A DNA stretch of 64,000 nucleotides from Glandiceps talaboti (taxonomy: Eukaryota; Hemichordata; Enteropneusta; Spengelidae), in contig NC_135557.1 in NCBI RefSeq assembly GCF_964340395.1, positions 9,877,960 through 9,941,959 on the forward strand. Reading direction: 5' to 3'. The notes under the pieces are model-generated. The model was not told the origin of the DNA and searched no databases. It saw only the letters and a program-made list of their open reading frames with translations. Made by a program: the position numbers and the translations under genes. Below are positions 13,043 through 25,600 of this stretch, in pieces. Numbering within the stretch: position 1 is the stretch's first letter; each line of letters begins with the position of its first letter.

Positions 13043-13707
13043 AGAGGAAAGCTGCATGTCACGCCAGACGATAAAAGAAGCAATGTTGATAACATTTTTG
13101 ACACGCCATATGACGTTTGTTTGTCAGGTTTAGAGATTTTCATTGTATGTTACAGCAAATTTAGACACTAAATGAGTTACTCGAAACGTGACAGTTTTTA
13201 AAGTCTAGAGTGTAACAAGAGAAGACGTGCGAGAATAGAAATGCTTCCCTAATTAATGTAAACAGTATAATACACTTATCAAGTTTGACATTGAAAGTAA
13301 TACATGCAAAGTAATAAGTCCAATGTTTGCCTTTAATAAAATATTGTATTTGAAATGTAGGAGATTGGTTTGAATATTGACAAACACATTTTCCTGTATA
13401 ACTTTGATATATGATATATTGACATTTCGCATGTGTCCGTCAATATTTCGTTTCCTGTTGGTGGTTTCTTAATGTATACATATGTAATATTTAATTACGA
13501 AACTAATCAGTTCCTCCAGACGAGGGGTGGGTGGAGTGGTTTGATGGGAGTGGGGTGGGGGTGGGATTCACAATGATTGTGAAATAGGTAGTGGAGGGGG
13601 GTCGTCCTATTTTGAAATGTTTGAATTTGATGGGTAGTTCAATCATTATGTTTTAATTTGCGATGGAAGAACACTTCACACATTAAAACAGACATACTCT
13701 TCCTTTA

Positions 13708-13983
13708 CTTGTTACACTCTTCTGGTTAACTCTAACAAATGTTCGATTTCCATATAATGATTTCAGGCTTGTACATTCAGTTACACATATTTTAGTACAG
13801 ATCTTAACAACTGTCTGCAATTTGGAAACATTTGAAACAGTCAACCCTCTAAACCAGATTAACATGAAAAGGTAACTACACTCTCAGTGTGGCTTGAGTA
13901 GAATGCTTTTAGTATATCTGGTCTAATATTGAGTGATCTTAGTAAACGCAATACGTACATTTGCTGTTGGCTTTTCTTATATA
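13708..13983 (-). mobile_element. CR1/L2-like LINE RT fragment, antisense
   Basis: The minus-strand translation contains WFRGLTVSNVSKLQTVVK...CTKIC..E..SLKSLYG. This matches the LINE at 60-61 kb (WFGGLTVSNVNKLQT...CTKICGTQCKSMKSLYG). The fragment is interrupted at 13984 by a MITE and resumes at 14411. It is decayed and has lost its 3' end. Confidence 0.85.
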
Positions 13984-14410
13984 TGTTACACCCAATCCCT
14001 GAAACTACCCAATTCATGAAATGTGCAATGTAACTTTGCCCAGTTCATGAAATGGTCTACCTTATGCAATTGAGAGTATAGATTACGATCTAAAATGGCG
14101 AAATTAATTTTTTGGGGCAAGAGTTTTGAACTGGGGTGTTGATTATCGAACTCTATTAAAATCACAGGCTACACTGACTTATTATAAAATAAGAATTGTG
14201 AAGTAATGAGTTTGTAAATACATGATAATAAAGTTGTTTGATTCTTATTCTGTGTTGTATTTGTCCTATAAAAGATGCTCATTTCATGTACAGGGCATAT
14301 CTTACCATACCCACTTCATAACCTGGGCAACACGATTGACTATTTCATGAACTGGGCAAAGTTACCTACCCATTTCATGAATTGGGCAATTTCACAGATT
14401 GGGTGTAGCA
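13984..14410. mobile_element. 427-bp MITE with TATA target duplication
   Basis: The termini TGTTACACCCAATC and GATTGGGTGTAGCA are inverse. The inverted similarity runs imperfectly for about 75 bp and includes CCCAATTCATGAAATG and AACTTTGCCCAGTTCATGAA. It sits inside an antisense LINE whose uninterrupted relative reads CTTATATACAGC, so TATA (13980-13983, 14411-14414) is the duplicated target. No coding capacity. Confidence 0.85.
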
Positions 14411-14450
14411 TATACATCATGGGTGTTTTGTTGGAATGTAAGTTTGTCAT
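14411..14450 (-). mobile_element. CR1/L2-like LINE fragment, antisense, continuation
   Basis: Resumes the LINE interrupted by the 427-bp MITE. TTGGAATGTAAGTTTGTCAT is the reverse complement of the 61.0-kb LINE around its ATGACAAACTTACATTCCAA segment. Similarity ends near 14450. Confidence 0.75.
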
Positions 14451-15107
14451 TATATATGTTCGTCACTTCTAATAATAATAATGAAGCATGTATCGTCCTC
14501 TCGAGCTCTCCATTTGCCTTTTACTGTCAAGGTGCTATAATGGAACTAATATTAGTTGCTATGGCGATACCGTGTAAAGTAAACAATATTCGAAAGTAGT
14601 GTTGCCAATATAAAAGTTCAATATTTGTAAGGACCCTTGCGATGTTTATACTCTTTGAAATATTAAGAAGAAATTGACATTTAATAAAGCATTTTCATCT
14701 GTTTTTGAGATTTAGAGAGCTCGCTTGTTTTAAACATTGGAAAACATCCTCTTCTTTATAGATGACATATTGACATTTCGTATGTATACATCGCTAATAT
14801 ATTAACCCCTGTCAATGTATGCTTACAGTAAACATACAGATTCATGTACCCTTCAATTCTAAGGAAGCATGTCATACATTCCGCTTAAATAAATTGGCAC
14901 AAGGTGATGCATGATAGACAAGTACGTGTGTATACCTCTTTTTAGAAGATGGTAATTAATATGTGAGAGCAAAGACTGATATTTGATAGTGCGTAGTAGG
15001 TTTGAGAATCCTGCTACATAGTTTATTTTTGTACTATCTACTCTATAATGTTCACGAAATAAATGTAATATCAGAAGAATGATCTGAAAACATAATGCAG
15101 ACACATT
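14451..15107. other. Unassigned sequence
   Basis: No gene, RNA or repeat boundary that I can support. Confidence 0.4.
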
Positions 15108-15335
15108 ACAGACAAACAAACAAACAGACAGACAGACAGACAGACATACAGACAGACAGACAGACAGACAAACAACAGATAGACAGACAGGCAGACAGAC
15201 AGACAGACAGATAGATAGACAGGAAGGCAGGCAGACGGACAGACAGACACATACACACAGAAAGACAGACAGACAGACATACATACATACATACATACAT
15301 ACATACATACATACATACATACAGACAGACATACA
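15108..15335. repeat. (GACA)n/(CATA)n microsatellite
   Basis: GACA units with variants are followed by CATA units. A second (CATA)n array lies at 15544-15616. The Cys/Leu/Ser and Tyr/Met/Cys-rich frames here are artefacts. Confidence 0.95.
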
Positions 15336-15616
15336 AAACTGTATATATAAATAAATTGGTACGTGTACCATGTACCTTTGAGTTTAATGCATACCATACT
15401 GTCCATACATACATTTGACATTGCCAAAGGCCACGACAACACATATTATGGAATTATAAATTCAGTTTTATACGATGGTACTAATTTGCATAACAGAAGA
15501 GATTGCTATCTCGGACACTTTAACGTCAATAGTGAAATAGTACCATACATACATACATACATACATACATACATACATACATACATACATACATACATAC
15601 ATACACACACACACAT

Positions 15617-17434
15617 ATCAAATTATTTTATATCCGAAATACGCATGTACATATACAGTATTATTGAGTTCACACTTCATCTAACAGGAACTCTTTGCAA
15701 ATTGCATTTGAACATGTTATCCACCTCACCAAGCCAAATAGTGTGTGTTAGTCGTTATAATGCTTGCATATCTTTATCCAGATATTACTAGAACCAATTA
15801 TAGAACTAATTCAGCAATATTTTGCTGTAAATTAACCATTAGTCTTATTCAACCCCGCTATCAAATGTATAGTGAATATTGCCAAAGCTTCCTAATATTA
15901 ATATGATAACTACAGTACGAAACCCACAGTGGTTTATTTCCAGTGGAAGTTTGAAGTATTTCTCAAAATTAGTGACATAACATTTCGAAATGTGTGCATT
16001 GAATGGAATGGCGATTTCTATCAACCAAGTCTTTTTGTTCTGTTTGTCAATGACAACAATGTCCGGATGTGTGTGTTGGTGTGTGTATGTTTCATTATCA
16101 GCATTACCATCTTTGATTTTCTTACAGATTATATTGACTATTCAGTTATTTCAGTTGATACACTTTCTGGAATTGTGTCAAACCATTGAGTATTCGGGAT
16201 GCTGTTTTAGATGAATGTCGACATTTTGTGTGCATTATTTTGTATATGTAGTTGGGTAGTACAGGGACAAGAGGCTTTCACACTGGAGTAGTTGTAACCG
16301 TCCTCTCGCTACAAAGGATCTTAGTTTGCCGTCGGTATTTTGATTATTCAGGTAGGCGGCGCCGGTAATATGGAGGGGTTGATCTCTCCCACTTCCCGAA
16401 GTACTCGCCCCTGTGACGACACTGCCTTTAGATCTGCTGCTTGTTGTTGTAAACTGTGATGTTTGTATGTAGGGTAGAAAGAACTAGCTAATCTGAATGT
16501 TAATGAAAACTCTCTGTCGATGTGCAATTCCCAAATATATATGACACCTGCTTTAGCAAAAGACAGGTTTACCCGTTTACACATTCAAGTAAATTGACCC
16601 ATTGTGATTTTGGCCAATTTACCCTGAAGTGTTTTACAAGGTTGCTTCTGTCGTTAAGGGCAAATCCTGCAACGTTATTGGTATCGTTATAGGGAAGCTT
16701 TCCGTATTTGAATACGTAACAATAGTGATCCACGGGCTGCTTGATACACGTTTGGGTCATCATTGTTAAGAAGCGGTAAACAGAATGACAGGTGTTTGGA
16801 GTAGAACATAATATGTGGATTAATTAACCTCAGTCCTCCTAATGACTTTGATGTGAAAAAGAACGGTCTCGGTGACGATGAGTTCAGCTCGAGTCAATGC
16901 CTAGCATAGCCTACGTTTATGTCTTCTATTTCCTTTAGATTCTTGTCTGTGTAATGTAGATTTGGGTAGTAAAAGTTAAGTTTTGACATACACATCACAT
17001 TCACTGCAGGTAGTTTCGCAGAGGTTGGTAACATTTATATTATCTTTAAAATCGTTGATGAGTGTGTTAACTTTTTTGTTGTTAGGGAGTTTTATGTTTA
17101 TATCATATTCATACCCAATACATGTGTATGGCAGTGTATGTATGCATGTATGTATATCCAACCGTGTATATCCAACCAAGAAATCTAATTTGCAATACTT
17201 ATTGAGAAGTCGGAAGGTCTAGAGAACAGCGCGTGTCACTAGAAAAGGGTGATTTGTCCCATTGCCGTTCTAAAGCTGAACTCCGTCAGCATACCACACC
17301 AGTGTGCTGTTACACAGGCTGTGCAAGTTTATGATAATATTCCATATTACAATGAAGATAATTCTCCCAAACCATATCTCTACATGTCACCCACAATTTG
17401 ATTTACATACTCGCTAGTTACTGTTTACCGGCTC
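15617..17434. other. Unassigned sequence
   Basis: Several 60-90 codon frames exist on both strands. The minus-strand pair at 16348-16763 reads less biased than most, with an overlap at the end of 16569-16763. I recognise no domain, and splice sites do not clearly join them into a gene. Confidence 0.35.
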
Positions 17435-17681
17435 TGTTTGATACAAAAACCAACAAGAAAATACACACTATATTTTAAGATAGCAAAATTGCAATATCTT
17501 GCTATATTTAGTCTACATGATGTCAACCACGTAAACATACTGCAACTAGACACAGACACATGGGCGCCAATGAGTTGATGTCTGCATGGTGGCATATTAG
17601 TCAATTCCGTATGTACAAAACATAGCAAGGACCTGTATTCATTCAGTCGACTTATTTGTTTCTGTGTGACCGTATCAAACA
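17435..17681. mobile_element. MITE-B copy 3
   Basis: Ends TGTTTGATACAAAAACCAAC and CGTATCAAACA are inverse. The interior shares AAGATAGCAA, TCTTGCTA and GATGTCTGCATGG-like blocks with the copies at 9.7 and 12.7 kb. Located about 240 bp downstream of the first CAP gene's stop codon. Confidence 0.6.
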
Positions 17682-17779
17682 ATCAGTGAACACAAACCTG
17701 CAATGGGTTGTATTGCAACTGTTGTCTGTTAACATACAGAGAAAAAAGAGTGCTCGGGAACCAATTTCGAATTTTGATA

Positions 17780-17789
17780 TTTATTTATT
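17780..17789 (-). terminator. Candidate polyadenylation signals of CAP gene 1
   Basis: Two overlapping AATAAA hexamers on the minus strand, about 140 bases beyond the stop codon. A position effect is plausible, but there is no transcript evidence. Confidence 0.5.
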
Positions 17790-17924
17790 CTACAACTAAT
17801 CGAAATTCTAACAATATTTACTACTTGCAATAAGTAGAATAATATACTATTTTGACATCGGATGACTAATATTGTACGGCTACATATTTAAAACGTATGA
17901 GAAACATCTCCAGGTAGAATTCCG

Positions 17925-20900
17925 TTAAATTGGCTTTTTGACGTTGGCGAGATGAGCATCGAGGGTGTTTAAATTACCAGGAGGATCATACTCGCAGGCT
18001 ATCTGGGTGTCGCCATTGATATCAACAGCATAGGCACATCCAACTTCCACACTTTCAGCCCATACTACTTGAGTGAAATGGCCTATTGAATAAATTAAAA
18101 CAGTTTCGTTAGGTACACGAATACAGGGTAGGCGAATCATAGTTTCAACTGTTTGCTGTCTTCAGCATTTGAATAGTATTTGATTGAAATGACGTCATTG
18201 TTTTGATGGCAGAGATTAATTAAAACCTGTAAAAGTTGACTTACCGACTGTTCCCGTACTAGCCTTATAATCCTCATAGTTGTAATCGGCAATCTCACTG
18301 TACCACATTCTTACCAGGCCATAACCTGAAATTATATACACATCAATTAGTTGAACAGAAATGATGTGCAATTCACAAATTGTTTACGCCTTTCAAGTGG
18401 CATGATATGATCAGTTTATTAGCTTTTACTCAATTGAAAAATACTTCAATAAACTACACCCGAGTAATAGTATAATGTGTATATTGTGAATTGAATTGAT
18501 TTGAATTGAATTGAATTAAATTGAATTGAATTGGATTGAATTGAATTGAATTGTGTTGTAAAGAATTGAATTAAAATGAATTGAATTGAATTGTAATGAG
18601 TTAAATTGTTTATTCACTAGAGATAAAACAAGAGAAATAAAATATGTTCATTTCAAAAAGGAGGTTGACAGGATAATATATACGTTGATACTATTCTAAC
18701 ATTGTTAGAATAGTTAATTCGATAGTTGGGGTTTCCTGAACAATTTCTAGTACGTATAATAAATGATGTCATCGGATCTTTTTTTATAAGTTTTATCTAA
18801 AATACCAAGTTTAAGACAAGTCAATTACAAATGGTGGTTAAGTATGCTTCAGTAAGTACAATATTGCAAGATACGCAACACAATTATACGTGCCCCTTTA
18901 ATACATTTCATAAATTTACAAAATTGTACATTTCATAGAGTAAGCTAATAGTAAGAGATAACACAGCTTATACAGAACATAAAACACACAACAGAAATAG
19001 AATGAAAAAGTTGTCATTACATTTTTTGTTTGGTCGGTTTGCCAGTTAAAAAGATGAAATCTCACGTTATTGTATAAATCGGCTTAATTTGAATGACCAG
19101 TCGTTGCGATGATGTAAATCGACCAGACAATGAATCCCATATTTTCTGTGTGAACGGGTACAACTTTGATTGTACAACCTCAATTTGCGCAAGTTGATTA
19201 TTATGACAAACAAGACCCTATATGCACAACACCTCAAAAAAGGCAAATAACGTCGATGTCCCAATGTCACATAAGTGGGCTAGTACGTGAACACATGACG
19301 ACATCAATGTCCATTTTACCTGTTGTGGAAGATATCGGTATTTGAACCCTTGCCAAATTTTCTCCATAATTCGAATGAGTCAAAACACCAAGTGAAGCAC
19401 TGTAGTCAATAGCTGTTTGTGCCTTTTGCTGCATAGCCGTAGACCAGGTAACATCTGGTGAGTCATGGAGACATCGGAAGTAGTTGTGAGCCGCTACCAT
19501 CTGATCTTGGAATGCCTGGGCATCATCTCCAACTTTGGTGTTATCGGATGCTTTACACGAACCATCTCCAGTGCCATATTCCGCACTGTAATCTGAATTG
19601 ATAGAACATAGGCAACCGTGAACTTCAGAGACACACAGCAGGGAGACGAGCATACATATACATACGTACGCACATACATACATACATACATACATACATA
19701 CATACATACATACATACATACATACATACATACAAACACACATGCATACATACATACATACATACATACATACATACATACATACTTGTTGTGTTGTTCA
19801 TAGTTTACAATATATTTTGTTGTATGCATCACTTGGCACTTCGCTTACAATGTCAATACTTGTTCCAGTGTACTTCCACAGGGAAAATTATACTGAAATA
19901 TTTCTATGTCGACACATTTTGTATCTTAAAATAAAACTTATTATGCATTATACAGGCACTAACCAAGTTACTTTAAATTTGGTAGATTCAAACGCACGTT
20001 TCAGGCTGGGTAACATGATATGCTTTAATGGTTATATTAAAAACTATGGAAACTAAAAGTTTCAAATGAATTCGTTCAATTGACAATTTGAGAGATTGTG
20101 AAAAAATAAAAACAGATGGATAGTATCGTCAAATACACTGATTTCGAGATCTGTAATATAGATTATACTTTAGCGTACCACAGTCTTCCTCATCGGCACC
20201 ATCTCCACAATAATAGAGGCCATCACAAATGTCACCAGCTCCTATACACATCAACATTCCAGGTTTGGTTGAGGCACAGCCATATGGTTTATCAGGGTAA
20301 TATTGCTGGCAAATACCACCCTACGGTCAAAAGAGAAAAGAGTAGTAAACTAATAGTCTTTTCAATGTATCTCCCTTTTAGCCATCTTTTATCTTTTCGT
20401 TTTCGAAATACACAAAGAAGTGTTTGTTTTAGGCTAAAAACATTGTTTCTGGTCAGGACAGTTTGTCTAAATTCGTGCGACGACGGGATTTCCTTTTGTT
20501 CTTAATAAACCTATCACTCAATCTACTATTTATGACAGTTACTGTTCTTTTTATTTAGTACTTTAAAGTAAATGTGTATATGGGGCAGATGGCATTTGCT
20601 TGTTCATCATTGGCTCTGTAGTTGTCTTCACACTGAAGTAGGGATGCGTTACTTTTGTGTTTCCCCACAGGTCTGCGGAATGCAGGGGCTGGAGAATAAG
20701 ACAGACGCGGAGGTATTGAAGTGATGCGCGCGCTGACCAGAAACAATCTTTTTTTTTGCCATAGATGAATTACTTAAAAAGTTACCAAGTTGACTTCAAA
20801 TAAAAGAACTCCCGATTCAAGAAAATATACTGTATCCCTCATAATTAATATTTTCCCTAAAACATTGATTTTTGCTTATTTCGCTGGAAAACGAGAAAAT

Positions 20901-22591
20901 AAAAATAAGTAATGACTAAAATGCATGGACACAATTAATTTACCAGTCTGATAATTGCTAAACATTCGTCTTTGAAATAACTACAAAATACGCACACTTT
21001 TCACGAATATCCAGGTTTAGCATAGCGTGTCTTACTGACAATTATTTGCTTATCTTTGGTCCAGCGGCACAAATATTAATTTATATTAATTTACCTTGCC
21101 AATATTGCTATATTGTATCATTTATATTATTTACCTTGCCAATATTGCTACATTTTAAGCCTATTGGTACATATTAAATTCTCCGCAAATGTCACCAAAA
21201 AAATTATACATTTTTAACAAAAAAAAAATAGCACGCATGTAAATTGATTAAAATGTAAATATTTTGCTATTTTTTGTTGTCAAGATATACGATAATATGT
21301 AGACTTCAACATTTTGTGTCCAGCCATATAGCAATAAGTTGTTACGATTATTTGTTATATTTTGTCAAGCCAGAAAATAAATGGAAGCATGTTATTAAGA
21401 GATTCGTCTATTCAATGATAGCATATAAAAATGTAGTGAGATTTCGAGTCATATGACGATCTAAAATTAAAGGGTTCTAGGTTAAATTAGCTGTGCTGGT
21501 TCATAAGCTATTATTAGCTAATCAGGAATAGAGGTATGATGATGCGATATAAATAGTTATCGTGCCGTTTCTCTAAGTCACTTATATTCTATATTTGGCC
21601 TAGTCCCTCCAAAGGTGCCGTGTGGCTGTTGTCGTGTTTTTTAATATTGACTTTGTATAAAAAAATTACAGTTTGTCAACTGGCGAAATGCATCTATGTA
21701 CAGAGGTTCTAAATATTATATGTACATTAGTATAACAACGATTTGAATATCCTACTATTTTCATCTTTTAGCAGAATTAATCACGAAATTTGACTTGAAA
21801 AAGAACGCTAACGAAACAATTACATGTGAATTGTAAGTTAAGATACTGTAACTACATTAGATGTAAGACCTAAATATAGAATTTAACAACGGATCATTTT
21901 TTTCCAAATGAATTGTATGTACTTCTACGAAATTAATCTTAGTCATTTTCAGTGGTATATTTCGAACAAGCTGCACTTTATGAATATAAAGCAGCCCATT
22001 TTATTATCTTGTAAAAGTGGAACAACATATTTTTAATATTCGGATACTTCATTGCCATAAAACATAGGAAAGTGAATATTCACACGAGCAGTCCTTAGAA
22101 ACGTTACATATAAAAAAATAACAATGATGACAAAGTGACGGCTAAAAAATTCATATACATGTGAAAATTCAGGACTTATTTACAAATCTTACTACAGAAG
22201 GGTAAAAGCTTGACCTACAATGTTTAGGGGATGTCTTTATACTACGATAGCGCCAGCCAGAATGTACACGAGTAAAAAAACCACGACTTTGACGATTTGA
22301 ATCTTGCTTGTGTGATTGATGTTGCCAGATATAGACAGACGTTGCGCGATACATTGAGTCGTGAAGAAGGCAGATAGGTACTACTTGTTCTTTCTGCAAC
22401 ACGGTAAACCTTTACTGCAATACTCTACTTACACTTGAGTCATTCATAGATTAGACAAATGGTTTTTGTGTAAAATATCACTACATGTTGTAACAACATT
22501 TAGTAGACTATACGTTAGAACTTACCGGTTCGAGTGCACCATGAGCACATGCAGTGATGAACAGGAGAAGCACACAGTACGTCAACTTCAT
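17925..22591 (-). CDS. Secreted LDLa-CAP (SCP/TAPS) domain protein, gene 1, five exons
   Basis: Exons on the minus strand are 22591-22526, 20320-20179, 19592-19320, 18325-18245 and 18082-17925. All have GT-AG introns in phases 0,1,1,1 and join to a 239-aa frame. Residues 1-18 form a signal peptide (MKLTYCVLLLFITACAHG). Residues 26-69 form a six-cysteine LDLa-like module ending ICDGLYYCGDGADEEDC. The rest is a CAP domain: HNYFR at 105-109, HSNYGENLA at 142-150, GHFTQVVW at 188-195, and the CAP2 motif CEYDPPGNLN near the C-terminus. The CAP tetrad His142, Glu147, Glu171, His189 is complete. Such proteins are secreted; their molecular role varies (sterol/lipid binding, toxin-like, immune), so none is assigned. 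A TATA box lies upstream and a tandem paralog 13.3 kb upstream. The start is fixed by the signal peptide. Confidence 0.93.
18486..18600. repeat. (GAATT)n pentanucleotide array in intron 3
   Basis: Imperfect GAATT units with AAATT, GTATT and GTAAT variants, in the intron between CAP gene 1 exons 3 and 4. Confidence 0.9.
19668..19786. repeat. (CATA)n array next to exon 3 of CAP gene 1
   Basis: Lies in intron 2, starting about 75 bp before the exon 3 acceptor (in transcript sense a TATG array). The minus-strand frame runs open through the array into exon 3, giving a spurious 170-codon frame. Confidence 0.95.
20442..20747. mobile_element. Candidate 306-bp MITE in intron 1
   Basis: ATTGTTTCTGGTCAG at the left end is repeated exactly in inverse at the right end (CTGACCAGAAACAAT). 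The interior is GC-richer than its surroundings. No clear target duplication, so this rests on the 15-bp inverted ends only. Confidence 0.45.
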
Positions 22592-22660
22592 GATTTCTTG
22601 CTGGACAGATTACTGTAACACCAGTACAATAAAATATACACGATGAACACCAACACCACT

Positions 22661-22668
22661 TTATATAA
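22661..22668 (-). promoter_or_regulatory. TATA box of CAP gene 1
   Basis: TTATATAA on the minus strand, 70-77 bp before the ATG. A start site about 30 bp downstream would leave a ~40-base leader. Gene 2 has an equivalent element. Confidence 0.6.
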
Positions 22669-25600
22669 GTTTTGATGGGCCCTATCAGACGATCACATTC
22701 TTTGGTAGAGGGGACTCATGGACTGCCAAACTGCTTCTTCTGTATTTTTTGAAGGGTGGTATTTTGATGATAGAAAAAAATATTTAAAAGATAAAAAATA
22801 AAACAGTTTTATGAAGACTATAAAATAAACATGAGCTAAATGTTCTTTCGAAGAATAAATAAATATAGCATAAAGGTTATAGTGCCCCTCCCCCCTGTTG
22901 AAAAAAATGAAACAGTCCGTATATCATTAACATATTTTGAAAGTGATATCCTTATTGGTTTAGTTTAAGTTATTACAGGCAGTGGTGTCCTCAACTGGAT
23001 ATGTTGTTAGAACTGCAGGTACCATACATGATACGATACCAGAATTGTAATGCTAGATATTAAAGTGTTTGTCTTAAATAATTAATGGTACGACGTGACA
23101 GACTGGGTGTTTTTTTCAAAGGGAAATTCTAAGCCGTCTAGTATATACAAATGTGTCCCGCTTAAGAGTTAGCCTAAGATAAAACTATGTAGCAAACATG
23201 TAACACACTGCCCTCTTTGTATAATGTATACACACATGCATTAAAATAAACGGTCAGGGTTAGTGTTAGGGTTAGGTTATGTGATTATACAGAATAGAAT
23301 AAATCATATTTTTATGGGTTGTACTGTATTGATACTGCTTTACATATTGTCATAACATGACAACAGTAGATTAGTTAGTGAATTTTATAAATTTTGAATA
23401 ATTATATATTGGATTAGATTTTTAGAAAAAAGTTCACTATCTACATACTCATACAACGTTTACGTTGGCCACAAGTTGGTACCACGGCCAAGGTGAAACG
23501 ACACTTGGAGACAATTGTCATTCACACGCAATTAAAAACAATTGTTTGGATATGAAAAAAATTACTTCCGATGCCTGCGAGAAGAGACACTAACCGTACT
23601 CATCAAAGATTCTCTTTAAAGACAGATGTTTGGCAATGTTCAAATCCCGATGACGTCACATATATAAGGAACTAGAAATTTGACCCTTAGCAGGTTACAA
23701 ATACTTGTAATATACACATTCGGTAATAGTCCCCTCAATATACAGAAATCATGTATGACTCTGAATAAAATGATTAACCAAACTTTCAAATCGGGATGAC
23801 ACTCATCTGTGTGTAGTTGAGTGTTGATATCATTTTTTTTCAACTCCTACGACATCCAAATTGGACTTGTCATCCGAACAAGTATTATCGTTCACAGAAT
23901 ACCTGTATATAAGCTTTTAGACCACAGAACCCCTTCGTTACAATATATTTCACTTTAAAAAAAAAATTACTAACAATTCTGATTACTTTGTCTGGATGTG
24001 TCTAACTCTATTTCAAGTTCATTCATGTGGAACAAATCGATTTGTATTACTAAAATACTTACGTGCGTGCATTCCGGTCAGATTATGTCGCCATATGTTA
24101 CGAAATTATTGCTGTTTCATCACTCTTTAAGTGTACTAAAATAGAAATAGCAAAACCTGTGACACGATATTTATTATTCTGTTTATTTTAGAACACAATA
24201 CCCAAATATTATAGTTCATACTATAGCATTTATTAACATTTGATGTGTATCCTTCATTTTGCACAGTGACCATATCAGCGCCCTTTTAAAAAAAGTAGAA
24301 CTTAACATTTATATTGTTTTAAGTGTTAATCAGTAGATTTGCTGAAAAGCGAAAAGTTGGTTGAAACATTATACTACAGTAAGATATATGTGAAATTTTG
24401 CATGACATGATCAAACATACATATCTCATCATTTGCATCTCCCAAACTCACTACACATTGATCCGCCAGACAAGTGTTAATTCATGCACACAGCCTTTTT
24501 TATTGTGTACTTTTTACCAGCACCTCTAGCGTACTTGCCTGCCCTATAGGAAATACATGTCGCAATGACATTAAAGCTATATAATCCGACGATCCAATTA
24601 TTTTCGAAGCAAATATAACGAGATTGCAAAATCATTTCTGTCTCATTTCTTTATTCTTTAAGTGGTTGTAAGTACTGTCATGTTTTAATTTAGAATGGCT
24701 TACAATCAACCTACACTATATGGATCCAGTTTGATTATTCCTAAAAATTCACCTTCACCCTGATCAGTACATTGGTCTTTCTGAAACAAAACGTCCATTG
24801 TTGTTGTTAAAGTCCAACTATAAATATTTATGGCCAGGTTCTGAAAACTGGGTACTGAAATGATGGCATGGAAACGGGTGTACCAATACTCTTAAGTTAC
24901 CATGATTAATAATTGATAATATATTTATAATTAATATAAGTTACTATAATTCCAATGGCACTCTCTATGGCATAATACTCCAGTTTATTGCGAGGAGAAT
25001 GCGGATCCAAAATAATAACTCTTAAATGACTCAAAGTTATCAACATGATGCATCCAAGGTCGTCTGAAATATGACTTACTATTTCCACATATAGTTTGTA
25101 TTAATTACTTCTTTTATCTATTGAAATGTCCACTTATTGACTGGATATGTTCATTGACACTTATTTAATTTTCAGATCTCTCAGATTTTGGTAATTAGAA
25201 TGTAAAACAAAATTAATACGATAACATTTTTTTAGGTTTCTATGATTTGTTATAATAAACCCAGTATTACACTGCAATGACTTTCCTATGGTCCCATACG
25301 ACCATCGGAGATGATGGAGACCGTGTGACAAGTTGTATAGGGTGTAAATTGTCAATACTGTACATGTGTTGTTGCAGTGACAAACATACGTATACCTTGT
25401 ATTTACTTCTACAGCCAGAACCTAATAAAAACAATTTTGTTTTTTATATGTAGATAATGTATCAAACTAGCACTTTTCCCTAGAACTGTCTTTATGCTTT
25501 TTTATCGATTGTTGTCACTTACATTTGTTTGTCTTTAAGGTATATTATCTCTGACTCAATAGTCATGAACTTTCAAATAGCCTTGAATTGACACATAAAC

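Larger units (their letters stand above)
11480..13786 (+). repeat. Tandem duplication, unit 2
   Basis: Second copy of 7399-11479. It starts GTAGGCAGACAAA at 11481, is interrupted by a 359-bp insertion at 11511-11869, and resumes at 11872 in register with position 7419. It lacks the Harbinger-like element and the SINE. The LINE part is shortened by a deletion of the 3' section between about 13730 and 13735. Confidence 0.85.

Noticed and set aside
23260-23280. Telomere-like TTAGGG
   Set aside because: Only about two imperfect units in ordinary sequence; no array.
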